Part shown: in pieces, positions 7,566-16,022 of the stretch
Layout: the number at the start of each line of letters is the position of its first letter
How positions within the stretch are numbered: the first letter of the stretch is position 1
Source of the DNA: Lachnospiraceae bacterium
Lineage (GTDB): Bacteria; Bacillota; Clostridia; Lachnospirales; Lachnospiraceae
Direction of reading: 5' to 3'
NCBI GenBank assembly: GCA_017441265.1
Contig: JAFRYE010000035.1
Span: forward strand, 1-64,000
DNA length: 64,000 nucleotides
Translations under genes and position numbers: made by a program
The notes under the pieces: generated by a model
Database searches by the model: none
What the model saw: only the letters and a program-made list of their open reading frames with translations
Told to the model about the DNA's origin: nothing

Positions 7566-9737
7566 CTAACGGTAATAAGAATCCACGACGCGGAACTGGT
7601 TCCGCAGAACGTCGTGATCCTGTTTTGTCTTTGCGTACTCGGTCCATTTGGTGACGTAGGCCTCCAGTTTGCCGAGGTACTCCTTCTCCGAGGTCGTCCC
7701 TTCGGCGACCTGCGTGAGCCCCTTCTCCCAGCTTGCCGTGAGTTCCGGGTTCAGCAGGGACCGTATCGATACGTAGACCACGTAATATACGAGTTCCCCG
7801 AGTTTCTTCGGCGTGATGACCTGCGTCTTTTTATTGAGGTTCAGATAGTCGATCTTTATCAGTTTGTTCAAAATCTCCGCCCGCGTAGCGCTCGTGCCGA
7901 TGCCGCTGCCCTTGATCTGTGCCCGAAGTTCCTCGTCCTCAATGAGCTGGCCGGCATTTTCCATCGCAAGGATCAGCGATCCCGACGTATAGCGCTTCGG
8001 CGGCTTGGTCTCGCCCTCCCGGAGTTCATATCCCGCGACGTCGATGGTCTCGCCCTTGCGGAGCGCCTTAATCCGGTCGAACAGCGCCGTGTCCAGAACT
8101 TCCTCCGGCTCGTCCGCAGCTCCGTCGGAATCCTTTCCGTCCTCCTTGCCCTTCGCCTTCTTCGCGTCTTTGGCCTCGTCGTCCGCTCCTGCCCGCTTCG
8201 CCTCCTCCGAACCGTACAGCGCCAGGTAGCCGGGTTTCTCCAGCACCTTGAAATTGCTGAAGAAGTGCTCCGTTTTCACGGTCAGTTCCATCGCGATCTT
8301 CTGGTACTCCGCCGGCGGCAGAAAGATTGCCAGGAAGCGCCGCACGATGCGGTCGTAAACTTTTCTGTGCAGCTCGCCGACGGATGACAGCTCCGCCGCG
8401 CCCTCCCCGGTGGGAATGATCGCATAGTGATCCGTGATCTGTTTGTCATTGACATATTTTGTCTTCGCGATCGTCTCGTACAGGCCGTACTCCTTCACCT
8501 GCCGCACAAACGGAAGATATGTCTCATTTTTCGCAAGACCGCCTAAGTTCTTCGTGATCTCCTTGGCAACTGCCGTCGAGAGCACACGGGCGTCGGTTCT
8601 CGGGTATGTCACAAGCTTGCGCTCGTAGAGCGTCTGCACGATCTTGAGTGTCTCGTCGGGGCTGATCTTGAAGAGCCTCGAGCACTCGTTCTGAAGCTCC
8701 GCCAGGTTGAACAACAGCGGAGGATTTTTCTTCTCTTTCTTCTTTTCGATGTTGGAAAGCGTTGCCTTCGCACACTCGGAGTCATCACCGACGATGTAGC
8801 GGTTGTCCGTCTCTCCGGGCTCTGCCTGCGGCGCACTCTTTGCGGCGATCGCTTCCTCCTGCACGGGCTCTGTTACCTCCGCCGGCGCTTTCTCGCCGCC
8901 CAGCATCGCGATCAGAGCTTCCGCGTCTTCGCGCTTTCGGAAACCGTTCTCCTTGTACAACAGCGGCGACTCGAAATACTTCGAACCCGCGACCGCACGC
9001 CATTCGCCGTGAAAGGACTCCCCGCCGAGGGAGTACTCGCCCATCACGCGATAAAACGGCGTTTTCACAAAGTTGCGGATATCCTGCTCCCTGCGGACCA
9101 CCATGCCGAGAACGCACGTCATCACGCGCCCCACGGAGATCGCACCGAGCCGCTCCACCTTCATGTGACTTCGCAGAAGCGTTCCGTAGTTGATCGTGAG
9201 CGCCCGCGAAAAATTAATCCCCATCAGATAGTCTTCCTTCGCCCGCAGATACGCGGCGTCGGACAGATTGTCATAGGCCGACAACGGCTTTGCCTCGCGA
9301 ATCCCGCGGAGGATTTCCTCCTCGGTCTGAGAGTCGATCCAGACGCGGCGGCGATCCTTGTCCGCCGGCACCTTTGCCATCCGGTCCACGAGCCGGTAGA
9401 TATACTCTCCCTCGCGCCCCGAGTCGGTGCAAACGTAAATGCGCTCCACATCGCTCCGGTTCAATAGCCCCTTCACGATGTCAAACTGCTTCTTCACGTT
9501 GCCGATGACTTCGTATTTCCACGTCTGCGGAAGAAACGGCAGCGTCTCCGCCTTCCACTGCTTCAGTTTCGGATCGTAGGCCTCGGGATAACTCATCGTG
9601 ACCAAATGCCCCACACACCACGTCACAACGCTCCCATCGCTCTCCAGATATCCGTCCTTGCGCGAAAAATCCTCATGCAGCGCCTTGGCAAACTCCTGCG
9701 CCACACTCGGTTTTTCCGCGATAAACAATTGCTTCAT
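7566..9737 (-). CDS. topB: DNA topoisomerase III
   Basis: Type IA topoisomerase that relaxes negative supercoils and decatenates DNA. The N-terminal Toprim domain starts MKQLFIAEKPSVAQEF and carries TDSGREGEYIYR. The catalytic Tyr lies in KLVTYPRTDARVL. The length, 723 residues, is normal. Near residues 540-575 is a highly charged Lys/Asp/Ala-rich insertion that looks disordered. It ends VVDSYYR without the C-terminal zinc fingers of topoisomerase I. It heads an operon with an ABC transporter; topB next to transporters is common and suggests no functional link. The SD is AGGAAAGGAT. Confidence 0.95.
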   Translation of the reverse strand: MKQLFIAEKPSVAQEFAKALHEDFSRKDGYLESDGSVVTWCVGHLVTMSYPEAYDPKLKQWKAETLPFLPQTWKYEVIGNVKKQFDIVKGLLNRSDVERIYVCTDSGREGEYIYRLVDRMAKVPADKDRRRVWIDSQTEEEILRGIREAKPLSAYDNLSDAAYLRAKEDYLMGINFSRALTINYGTLLRSHMKVERLGAISVGRVMTCVLGMVVRREQDIRNFVKTPFYRVMGEYSLGGESFHGEWRAVAGSKYFESPLLYKENGFRKREDAEALIAMLGGEKAPAEVTEPVQEEAIAAKSAPQAEPGETDNRYIVGDDSECAKATLSNIEKKKEKKNPPLLFNLAELQNECSRLFKISPDETLKIVQTLYERKLVTYPRTDARVLSTAVAKEITKNLGGLAKNETYLPFVRQVKEYGLYETIAKTKYVNDKQITDHYAIIPTGEGAAELSSVGELHRKVYDRIVRRFLAIFLPPAEYQKIAMELTVKTEHFFSNFKVLEKPGYLALYGSEEAKRAGADDEAKDAKKAKGKEDGKDSDGAADEPEEVLDTALFDRIKALRKGETIDVAGYELREGETKPPKRYTSGSLILAMENAGQLIEDEELRAQIKGSGIGTSATRAEILNKLIKIDYLNLNKKTQVITPKKLGELVYYVVYVSIRSLLNPELTASWEKGLTQVAEGTTSEKEYLGKLEAYVTKWTEYAKTKQDHDVLRNQFRVVDSYYR

Positions 9738-9765
9738 ATGCTATCCTTTCCTCTTTCTCCGGAAT

Positions 9766-9784
9766 TCCGGCAGACTCTGCCGGA
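9766..9784 (-). other. Leader hairpin upstream of topB
   Basis: Perfect 7-bp stem TCCGGCA/TGCCGGA (9766-9772 and 9778-9784) in the topB 5' leader, ending about 15 bases before the SD. There is no U tract, so it is not an obvious terminator. It may affect mRNA stability or initiation. Confidence 0.45.
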
Positions 9785-9803
9785 CAAGGACATATACATT
9801 GTA

Positions 9804-9833
9804 ATCATACCACACTTTGCGGACCCTGCGCAA
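9804..9833 (-). promoter_or_regulatory. Probable promoter of the topB operon
   Basis: Minus-strand TATGAT (9804-9809) preceded by TGG, giving an extended -10. A weak -35 TTGCGC (9828-9833) lies 18 bases upstream. The same GTGGTATGATT core occurs upstream of degV. Confidence 0.5.
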
Positions 9834-9851
9834 ACGTTTTCCCGTCCGCCC

Positions 9852-9889
9852 GAAAAAAAGCAGGAGCCCGGCGTCTCGCAGAGCTCCTG
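9852..9889 (-). terminator. Rho-independent terminator of glyA
   Basis: Arms CAGGAGC/GCTCCTG (9861-9867 and 9883-9889) are followed on the minus strand by CUUUUUUU. It lies about 30 bases after the glyA stop. Confidence 0.8.
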
Positions 9890-9920
9890 ACTGTGGTTTG
9901 CATTTTTCGAATAATCCGAA

Positions 9921-11168
9921 TTACTCGTACAGCGGGTACTTGTCCGTGAGGGACTTCACGATCGCATACGCCTCGGTCTTCTTCGCCTCGTCGCCGGGGT
10001 TTTTGATAACCAAAGCGATGGCTTCGGCGATCTTGTCCATATCATCGGCATTCATACCGCGGGACGTTACCGCTGCGGTTCCCAGGCGGATACCGCTGGT
10101 GACGAACGGCGATGCCGGATCGTTCGGAATCGTGTTCTTGTTGCAGGTGATATGTACTTCGTCAAGGAGCTTCTCCGCGTCCTTGCCGGTGATATTCATG
10201 TTCTGCAGATCGACAAGCATCAAATGGTTGTCGGTTCCGTCGGAAACGATCTTGAATCCGCGGCTCTGCAATCCCTTGCAAAGTGCCTGCGCATTCTTGA
10301 TGATGTTGCCTGCGTACTCCCTAAAGGAAGGCTCCAGCGCTTCCTTGAAGCAAACTGCTTTTGCCGCGATGACATGCATCAGAGGGCCGCCCTGGATTCC
10401 CGGGAACACGGCCTTGTTGAACTTGTGCTCGTCGGCAAATGCCTGCGAGGACAGGATCATACCGCCTCTCGGTCCGCGGAGCGTCTTGTGCGTCGTCGTC
10501 GTGACAACATGTGCGTACGGGATCGGGCTCTCATGGTAACCGCCGGCAACAAGGCCTGCGATGTGTGCCATGTCAACCATGAGATATGCGCCTACCATAT
10601 CGGCGATCTCACGGAATCTCTTGAAATCAATCTTGCGGGCGTAAGCGCTGGCACCGGCGATGATGAGCTTCGGATTGCACTCTTTCGCAATGCGCTCCAC
10701 CTCATCGTAGTCGATAAATCCGTTGTCGTTAACGCCGTAAGGAACGATGTTGAAGTACGTACCGGAGAAGTTGACCGGGCTGCCGTGGGTCAGATGACCT
10801 CCGTGCGCGAGGTTCATACCCATAACGGTATCGCCGGGCTTTAAGAGTGCGAACTGCACCGCCATATTGGCCTGTGCGCCGGAGTGCGGCTGAACGTTGA
10901 CATACTCGCAGCCGAAGAGCTTCTTAGCGCGCTCGATCGCAAGATTTTCCGCAACATCCACACACTGGCATCCGCCGTAGTATCTCTTTCCGGGATATCC
11001 TTCCGCGTACTTGTTGGTCAAAACGCTGCCCATCGCTGCCATGACTGCCTTGCTGACAAGGTTCTCCGAAGCGATCAGCTCGATGTTCTCTCTCTGGCGT
11101 CCGAGTTCCGACTCGATACTCGCTGCGAGTTCCGGATCTGCAATCTTCACATCATCGAATGAATACAT
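9921..11168 (-). CDS. glyA: Serine hydroxymethyltransferase
   Basis: PLP enzyme interconverting serine and glycine while charging tetrahydrofolate with a one-carbon unit, so it feeds the purine genes at 23-27 kb. The 415 residues match the family length. Key features are SENLVSKAV near the N terminus, [19 protein letters not shown], and the PLP-binding Lys in [15 protein letters not shown] near residue 228. AAGGAAAAC precedes the ATG. It follows degV by 54 bases, a gap that contains a small GGGC-GAAA-GCCC hairpin, and ends at a strong terminator. Confidence 0.97.
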   Translation of the reverse strand: MYSFDDVKIADPELAASIESELGRQRENIELIASENLVSKAVMAAMGSVLTNKYAEGYPGKRYYGGCQCVDVAENLAIERAKKLFGCEYVNVQPHSGAQANMAVQFALLKPGDTVMGMNLAHGGHLTHGSPVNFSGTYFNIVPYGVNDNGFIDYDEVERIAKECNPKLIIAGASAYARKIDFKRFREIADMVGAYLMVDMAHIAGLVAGGYHESPIPYAHVVTTTTHKTLRGPRGGMILSSQAFADEHKFNKAVFPGIQGGPLMHVIAAKAVCFKEALEPSFREYAGNIIKNAQALCKGLQSRGFKIVSDGTDNHLMLVDLQNMNITGKDAEKLLDEVHITCNKNTIPNDPASPFVTSGIRLGTAAVTSRGMNADDMDKIAEAIALVIKNPGDEAKKTEAYAIVKSLTDKYPLYE

Positions 11169-11222
11169 ATGTTTTCCTTTCCTGGGGGGTGGATTATATT
11201 ATGGGCTTTCGCCCGAAATATC

Positions 11223-12107
11223 TTATGCTTCAAATCCCGGCCGCGCTCCGTAAAATACCATCGCGCACATGCCGTTTCCGACATGGCTGCCGATGACCGG
11301 ACCGATCTCGCACACATGAACCTCGGCACCGGGGTACGTCTCCTCCACCATCGTCCGAAGCATCAAGACTTTCGCCTCGCAGTCCGCATGCGCAAGGATG
11401 ATCGTCTGCGGCTCATTGCGGTCGACGTCCTCGCGAAGACGGCGGATCAAATACTGCAGCGCATTCTTCGTGCCGCGCTCTTTAGAAACAACGGCAAGCT
11501 TGCCTTCGGTGTCAAGCGTGAGCACCGGCTGGATCTTAAGTGCGCTTCCGACAATGGCTTCAAAGGAACTGAGCCGACCTCCGCGACGAAGGTGCATCAG
11601 ATTGTCCACGGTAAACCAATGGCAACAGTGACGCAGGGTCTCCTCCGCGACTTCCGCGGTCTGCTCCAGCGTGGCACCGGCATTTTTCGCTCTCGCCGCA
11701 CGCAACACAACAAGCCCTTCCCCGACGGAAGCGCTTTTGGTATCAAGCACACGGATCGTTCGCCCGGGGTACTCTTTCTCAAGTTCCCGCGCGATCATCA
11801 GGGCCGTGGCAAAGCAACCGCTCAGGCCGGACGAGAAGCAAAGGTACAGGATATCCTTTCCCGCAGCCAGACTCTTCTCGAAGGTTTCGCGGTACACAAG
11901 CGGATTGATCTGTGCCGTTTTGGGCATCTCGCCGCCTTCCAGACGCTGATAAAACACTGCCAACGGCATCTCCCGTCCGTCCGGATAATGCATATACTCC
12001 GTCTCACCGAACAGGAATCCCATCGGAATGCATGTTACCCCGAGTTCCTCATACATCGGAGCGTTCAGGTCACACGTCACGTCCGTAACCAATGTGAAAT
12101 TTTCCAT
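11223..12107 (-). CDS. DegV family fatty-acid-binding protein
   Basis: 294-residue DegV-family protein. Known members bind a long-chain fatty acid and, as FakB, present it to fatty acid kinase. Visible features are the start MENFTLVTDVTCDLN, the lipid-pocket strand YLCFSSGLSGCFATAL, and the C-terminal ILAHADCEAKVLMLR followed by IGPVIGSHVGNGMCAMVFYG. The ATG at 12107 is preceded by GGGAGA. The longer in-frame start at 12170 would add 21 residues with no homology and no SD. No fatty acid kinase (FakA) is in the window, so the partner would be encoded elsewhere. Confidence 0.92.
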   Translation of the reverse strand: MENFTLVTDVTCDLNAPMYEELGVTCIPMGFLFGETEYMHYPDGREMPLAVFYQRLEGGEMPKTAQINPLVYRETFEKSLAAGKDILYLCFSSGLSGCFATALMIARELEKEYPGRTIRVLDTKSASVGEGLVVLRAARAKNAGATLEQTAEVAEETLRHCCHWFTVDNLMHLRRGGRLSSFEAIVGSALKIQPVLTLDTEGKLAVVSKERGTKNALQYLIRRLREDVDRNEPQTIILAHADCEAKVLMLRTMVEETYPGAEVHVCEIGPVIGSHVGNGMCAMVFYGARPGFEA

Positions 12108-12175
12108 ACATATTCTCCCGAATACAACATTTTCCTCGTAACAGGGTTCATCTTCCTCAAAATGAACCATGCTGA

Positions 12176-12184
12176 ATCATACCA
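12176..12184 (-). promoter_or_regulatory. Extended -10 promoter candidate of degV
   Basis: Minus-strand TGG directly before TATGAT (12176-12181), with no good -35 box. It lies about 70 bases from the chosen degV start. The rest of the 198-base gap (12108-12305) is AT-rich and contains one CATTTTCC octamer (12128). Confidence 0.4.
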
Positions 12185-12305
12185 CAGTCCGTTCGAAAAA
12201 GAAATGATTGCCGGGAAAATTAATATAAAAATTACATTAAATCGGCAAAACGCATATTCGTAACCGTTTTTCGCCGATAAAAAGCGTATTTTTGCACTCT
12301 TCCCG

Positions 12306-12806
12306 TTACGAAAGGATGCTTCCGAGGGCACCGTAAGAGACGATGTCCATAATGATCGCCGCCATCAGAATACCGAGCAGGATGGCAAGCACCGCCTTCT
12401 TGATGTCAAACTCGAGAAGCGACGCGATCAGCGAACCCATCCACGCGCCGGTTCCGGGCAGAGGGATTCCGACAAACAGGAGCAGGAAAATGAACTCGCC
12501 CTTCTCCGCGCCCTGGGATTTTCGGCTCGCCCGAGCCTCCAGTTTCTCGACCAGCGACTTCAGAATGTTATGCTCCTTCATAAACTTGAAGATCGAGCGA
12601 ATGAAGAGCAAAATGAACGGAATCGGGACCAGATTGCCGAGAATGCAGATGACATTGGCCTTGAACAGCGAAATGTTCAGCAGACTCGCCGCCAGGATTC
12701 CGCCTCTAAGCTCGATAAACGGAACCATCGACACGATAAAAATGAATACTTCCTTCGGCAACCAGCCTCCGAGGCTGTTGTTATACCAATCAACAAGACT
12801 TTGCAT
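12306..12806 (-). CDS. Small multidrug export family membrane protein
   Basis: 166-residue integral membrane protein matching the Sm_multidrug_ex (COG2426) family. The N-terminal segment KEVFIFIVSMVPFIELRGGI is the family signature. Further hydrophobic segments are NVICILGNLVPIPFILLFI, IFLLLFVGIPLPGTGAWMG and AVLAILLGILMAAIIMDIV. The name is historical and actual substrates are largely untested. GGAGGGG precedes the ATG. It follows thrC by 15 bases, so co-transcription is likely. Confidence 0.85.
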   Translation of the reverse strand: MQSLVDWYNNSLGGWLPKEVFIFIVSMVPFIELRGGILAASLLNISLFKANVICILGNLVPIPFILLFIRSIFKFMKEHNILKSLVEKLEARASRKSQGAEKGEFIFLLLFVGIPLPGTGAWMGSLIASLLEFDIKKAVLAILLGILMAAIIMDIVSYGALGSILS

Positions 12807-12821
12807 GCGTCCCCTCCACGT

Positions 12822-14306
12822 TTACAGTCCCAGAATCTGCTTTACAACCGCAGGCATCGCCGCCGTCTCGCACACCGTGTCGTGGCGGATCTCGGCGCTC
12901 AAAAGTTCCGTGACTGCCGGAGGCAGCTTCACATTGGCAACCTTCGCCAGCGTGTCGAACAGCGCGAAATCGTCCGCCTTCGCAAGCTCCGGATCAATGG
13001 CCGCAAGCACGCTTCTCGCAAATTTGAACGGACTCGCCGTCGAAGCGATCACCGTGCGCGTGAAATCATGCGTGTGGTTCACATAGCGACGATACACGTA
13101 GGAAGCCACGGCCGTGTGCGTATCGATCACATAGCCCGTGCGCTCGTAGAGCGTGCGGATTGCCTCCGCCGTTTCCTCCTCGGTTGCGTAACCGGCCGAG
13201 AAGCCCGCAAGGCCTTCCTTCATCTCGTCGGTGATCTCATAGCGTCCCTTGGACGTGAGGCCTGCCATCAGCGCCGCCGTCTTCTTGCTGTCGTTGCCGG
13301 CGATGTGGTAGATCAGTCGCTCAAGGTTGCTCGAAACCAGAATATCCATGGACGGAGACGATGTGAGCACGAACTCGCGGTTGCGGTCATACTCTCCCGT
13401 CTCGAAGAAATCAAACAGTACTTTGTTCGTGTTGGAGGCGCAGATCAACTTTGCGATCGGAACGCCGATCTTGCCTGCGTAGTACGCAGCCAGAATGTTT
13501 CCGAAGTTCCCGGTCGGAACCGTGATGTTGATCTTCTCGCCGTCCTGAATATGTCCCTCGGCAAGCAATTTGCCGTAAGCGTAGGTGTAATATACGATCT
13601 GCGGAACGAGACGTCCGATGTTGATGGAGTTCGCCGAGGAGAACCGATATCCCTTCGCTGCGAGCGCCGACTTCATCGCATCGTCGCCGAACATCTTCTT
13701 AACGCCCGTCTGCGCGTCATCGAAATTGCCGGTGATGCCGACCACATGAACGTTTCCGCCCTTTTGCGTCACCATCTGACGCTCCTGCACCGCGCTCACG
13801 CCGTTCTTCGGGTAGAACACGATGATCTCCGTTCCGGGAACATCGGCAAAGCCCGCAAGGGCAGCCTTTCCGGTATCTCCGGACGTCGCCGTCAGGATTA
13901 CGATCTTGTCCGTGATCCCGTTCTTCTTCGCCGCCGTCGTCATCAAATGCGGAAGAATGCTGAGCGCCATATCCTTGAATGCGATCGTCGCGCCGTGGAA
14001 CAACTCCAAATAGTACGCTCCGTCCGCCTGAACCAAAGGCGCGATCTCTTCCGTGTCGAATTTATCGTCATAGGCCGCATCGATGCAGGCCCTGAGTTCG
14101 TCTTCCGTATAGTCGGTCAAAAACAGCGAAAGCACCGCATATGCCGTATCGCGGTACGACATCCGGGACAACTCCCGCATCGAAACCGGAAGCTTCGGCA
14201 CCGACGTCGGGACATAGAGTCCCCCGTCCGGCGCAAGTCCCTGCAAGATCGCAGCGGACGCCGTAACTTCCTCACTGCCTCCCCGCGTGCTCTTATACAT
14301 CACCAT
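12822..14306 (-). CDS. thrC: Threonine synthase
   Basis: PLP enzyme converting O-phosphohomoserine to threonine. The product starts MVMYKSTRGGSEEVTASAAI, which includes the family N-terminal signature. The PLP Lys is in GATIAFKDMALSILP, the phosphate-binding strand is TSGDTGKAALAGF, and VPTGNFGNILAAYYA follows. The 494-residue length is normal. Several in-frame ATGs are close together (14312, 14306, 14300); 14306 lies nine bases from GGAGG and is preferred. No other threonine pathway gene is adjacent. Confidence 0.94.
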   Translation of the reverse strand: MVMYKSTRGGSEEVTASAAILQGLAPDGGLYVPTSVPKLPVSMRELSRMSYRDTAYAVLSLFLTDYTEDELRACIDAAYDDKFDTEEIAPLVQADGAYYLELFHGATIAFKDMALSILPHLMTTAAKKNGITDKIVILTATSGDTGKAALAGFADVPGTEIIVFYPKNGVSAVQERQMVTQKGGNVHVVGITGNFDDAQTGVKKMFGDDAMKSALAAKGYRFSSANSINIGRLVPQIVYYTYAYGKLLAEGHIQDGEKINITVPTGNFGNILAAYYAGKIGVPIAKLICASNTNKVLFDFFETGEYDRNREFVLTSSPSMDILVSSNLERLIYHIAGNDSKKTAALMAGLTSKGRYEITDEMKEGLAGFSAGYATEEETAEAIRTLYERTGYVIDTHTAVASYVYRRYVNHTHDFTRTVIASTASPFKFARSVLAAIDPELAKADDFALFDTLAKVANVKLPPAVTELLSAEIRHDTVCETAAMPAVVKQILGL

Positions 14307-14428
14307 ACTCATGTACCTCCGAACCTCCTGCGGCGGAAAATGCTTCACCGCACAGTCCATCAGAGTATATCATATACTCCGGACACATACAACCATAACT
14401 TTTCAAACTTTTTCGGGCGGAATTCCCC

Positions 14429-14827
14429 TTACAGTTTGAATCCCGTTCCGACAAACTGCGCGATATCGCGGCCGGTGTCATCCGTCACATCCACGTTCAC
14501 AATCGTCGACGTGCGGCCGTTTTTGCGGCACACCGCCTTCGCGATCATTTTCCGGCCCTTCGGCGCTCCCAGATAGTTGATGCTCACCTGCTGCGCTACG
14601 GTCGGCCGGTGGATCTGGTTCACACACACGGCGAACGCGAAATCCGCCAGCGTGAAGATTGCGCCGCCCATGACGCCGCCGTTGGCGTTCTGATGCTTCT
14701 CCGAGAGGATCACGTCACAGACCGCATAGTTCTCGCCGACCTCGCGCACCACCATGTCGCTGTCGGTCGCAAACCGATCGCCCTTGAAATACTCTCTCGC
14801 TTCCTCTGTCGTCGCAAATGTTCCCAT
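14429..14827 (-). CDS. PaaI-type hotdog-fold thioesterase
   Basis: 132-residue hotdog protein of the PaaI acyl-CoA thioesterase group. The core NANGGVMGGAIFTLADFAFA is the hotdog helix with the usual catalytic region. SINYLGAPKGRKMIAKAV and TSTIVNVDVTDDTGRDIAQFVGTGF complete the sheet. The chosen ATG at 14827 has AAGGAG eight bases upstream; the 14848 start overlaps the SD. The substrate is unknown. It stands between thrC and a sugar kinase without an obvious pathway link. Confidence 0.88.
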   Translation of the reverse strand: MGTFATTEEAREYFKGDRFATDSDMVVREVGENYAVCDVILSEKHQNANGGVMGGAIFTLADFAFAVCVNQIHRPTVAQQVSINYLGAPKGRKMIAKAVCRKNGRTSTIVNVDVTDDTGRDIAQFVGTGFKL

Positions 14828-14845
14828 GTTTCGCACTCCTTCCAG

Positions 14846-14871
14846 CAAAGAACCGCGGTCATCGCCGCGGT
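14846..14871 (-). terminator. Weak terminator-like hairpin after the kinase gene
   Basis: Perfect 7-bp stem ACCGCGG/CCGCGGT (14852-14858 and 14865-14871) downstream of the APH-type kinase stop. On the minus strand it is followed by UCUUUG, a poor U tract. Confidence 0.4.
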
Positions 14872-14894
14872 CCCCTTATAAATCAGTCTCTGTA

Positions 14895-15992
14895 TCAGAC
14901 GGTCATTCCGTTCTTTACCCGGAAAATGATCCCCGCAAGTTCCTCACAAAGCTCCGGCATCCGCCGGTCGATATCCTCGGCAAAGCCGATGTTCAGACGG
15001 GCTTTCCGAAGGTTGGTCTCCGGATCCGTGATCCTGAAATACCGGTCCCCTTCGAGGTAGTCCGTGAGATATCTCGCCGCAAGCTCCGCAGTCACCGCCA
15101 GCGTGCACGGCGCCATCGCGTCAAGCTCCGCCTGCGTCAGCAGCGAGGCAGTCTCCGTAAGATATCCCCGCGCCACGGCCCGGAAGCGCTCCTCCGAAAG
15201 TCTCGCACTGCCGTCGGGCTGCATTTCCTTTGCAACGCTGCGGACACTGTCCGCAAAATCATAGGCGATCATGCCGGCCATCACCGTGTCAAAGTCGATC
15301 ACCACCGCTCCGTACGGCGGTTTGTCCGACGTGAACAATACGTTGTTGAACTTCGTGTCATTGTGCGTGACCCGGACGGGAAACTCCCCGGCTTCGTACC
15401 GCTTTGAAATCTCCGAGGCCCGCTCCTCGAGAGCCTTGAGTCTTCGCAGCTCGTTCTTCACCTGACCGGTCCGCCCGAACTCGTCCCGCTCCGCCGCCCG
15501 CCAGAGATCGCGGAACCGCAGGAACGTATTGTGGAATCCGAGGATGGTCTCGTGAAGGCGATCCGGTGACAGATCCGCAAGCGCGGCGTTGAACCTTCCG
15601 AAGGCTCTCGCCATCTCGTACAAAACGTCCGGATCCTCCTGCGACAGTGTCACCGCATTCAGATACTCCTCAACGCGCCAGTACCCGGCGTTGCGACCTC
15701 TCGGGATCTCCAGAAAGCGCTCACCGCTTCGGCCCACCGGCAGCAGCGCGGCCGTGCGGATCCCCTTCTTGCGGAGATGGTCCGTCACCAGAACCATGTT
15801 GCGCATTGCCGCCCGCGGCTTCGTAAGCGCGTTGGGATTTATCTTCTGCACCAGATAATCCACCACGGAAGCGCCGTCTTTCACCGTGACGCGGAACGTG
15901 AGGTTGACGTTGCCGCCGCTCAGTTCCTCCTCGGAGACAATGCTTCCGGCGATGCCGTATCGTCGCAGGATCATTTCCGTGATGTTGCTCAT
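14895..15992 (-). CDS. APH-superfamily kinase, N-acetylhexosamine 1-kinase-like
   Basis: 365-residue aminoglycoside-phosphotransferase-fold kinase. The catalytic loop VTHNDTKFNNVLF and the metal segment VVIDFDTVMAGMIAYDFAD resemble N-acetylhexosamine 1-kinase (NahK), which makes GlcNAc-1-P or GalNAc-1-P from the free sugar. The P-loop-equivalent region is SGGNVNLTFRVTV near the N terminus. The neighbour is glmM, 30 bases upstream in the same unit, which interconverts hexosamine 1- and 6-phosphates. Together they would make a two-step amino-sugar salvage route. That pairing is inference; homoserine or choline kinase activity cannot be excluded from sequence alone. Confidence 0.8.
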   Translation of the reverse strand: MSNITEMILRRYGIAGSIVSEEELSGGNVNLTFRVTVKDGASVVDYLVQKINPNALTKPRAAMRNMVLVTDHLRKKGIRTAALLPVGRSGERFLEIPRGRNAGYWRVEEYLNAVTLSQEDPDVLYEMARAFGRFNAALADLSPDRLHETILGFHNTFLRFRDLWRAAERDEFGRTGQVKNELRRLKALEERASEISKRYEAGEFPVRVTHNDTKFNNVLFTSDKPPYGAVVIDFDTVMAGMIAYDFADSVRSVAKEMQPDGSARLSEERFRAVARGYLTETASLLTQAELDAMAPCTLAVTAELAARYLTDYLEGDRYFRITDPETNLRKARLNIGFAEDIDRRMPELCEELAGIIFRVKNGMTV

Positions 15993-16022
15993 GCTCTTGG
16001 CTTTCCGATCCGGGAAGCTTGA

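Noticed and set aside
11180..11222. Hairpin GGGC-GAAA-GCCC upstream of glyA considered as a glycine riboswitch or terminator
   Set aside because: Only 54 bases separate degV and glyA, too short for a glycine riboswitch, and the stem is four bases with no U tract.
12570..14576. Plus-strand open frame of 668 codons across the export protein and thrC
   Set aside because: Its composition (many Arg, His, Leu) is typical of antisense frames in GC-rich DNA, and both minus-strand genes are clear.
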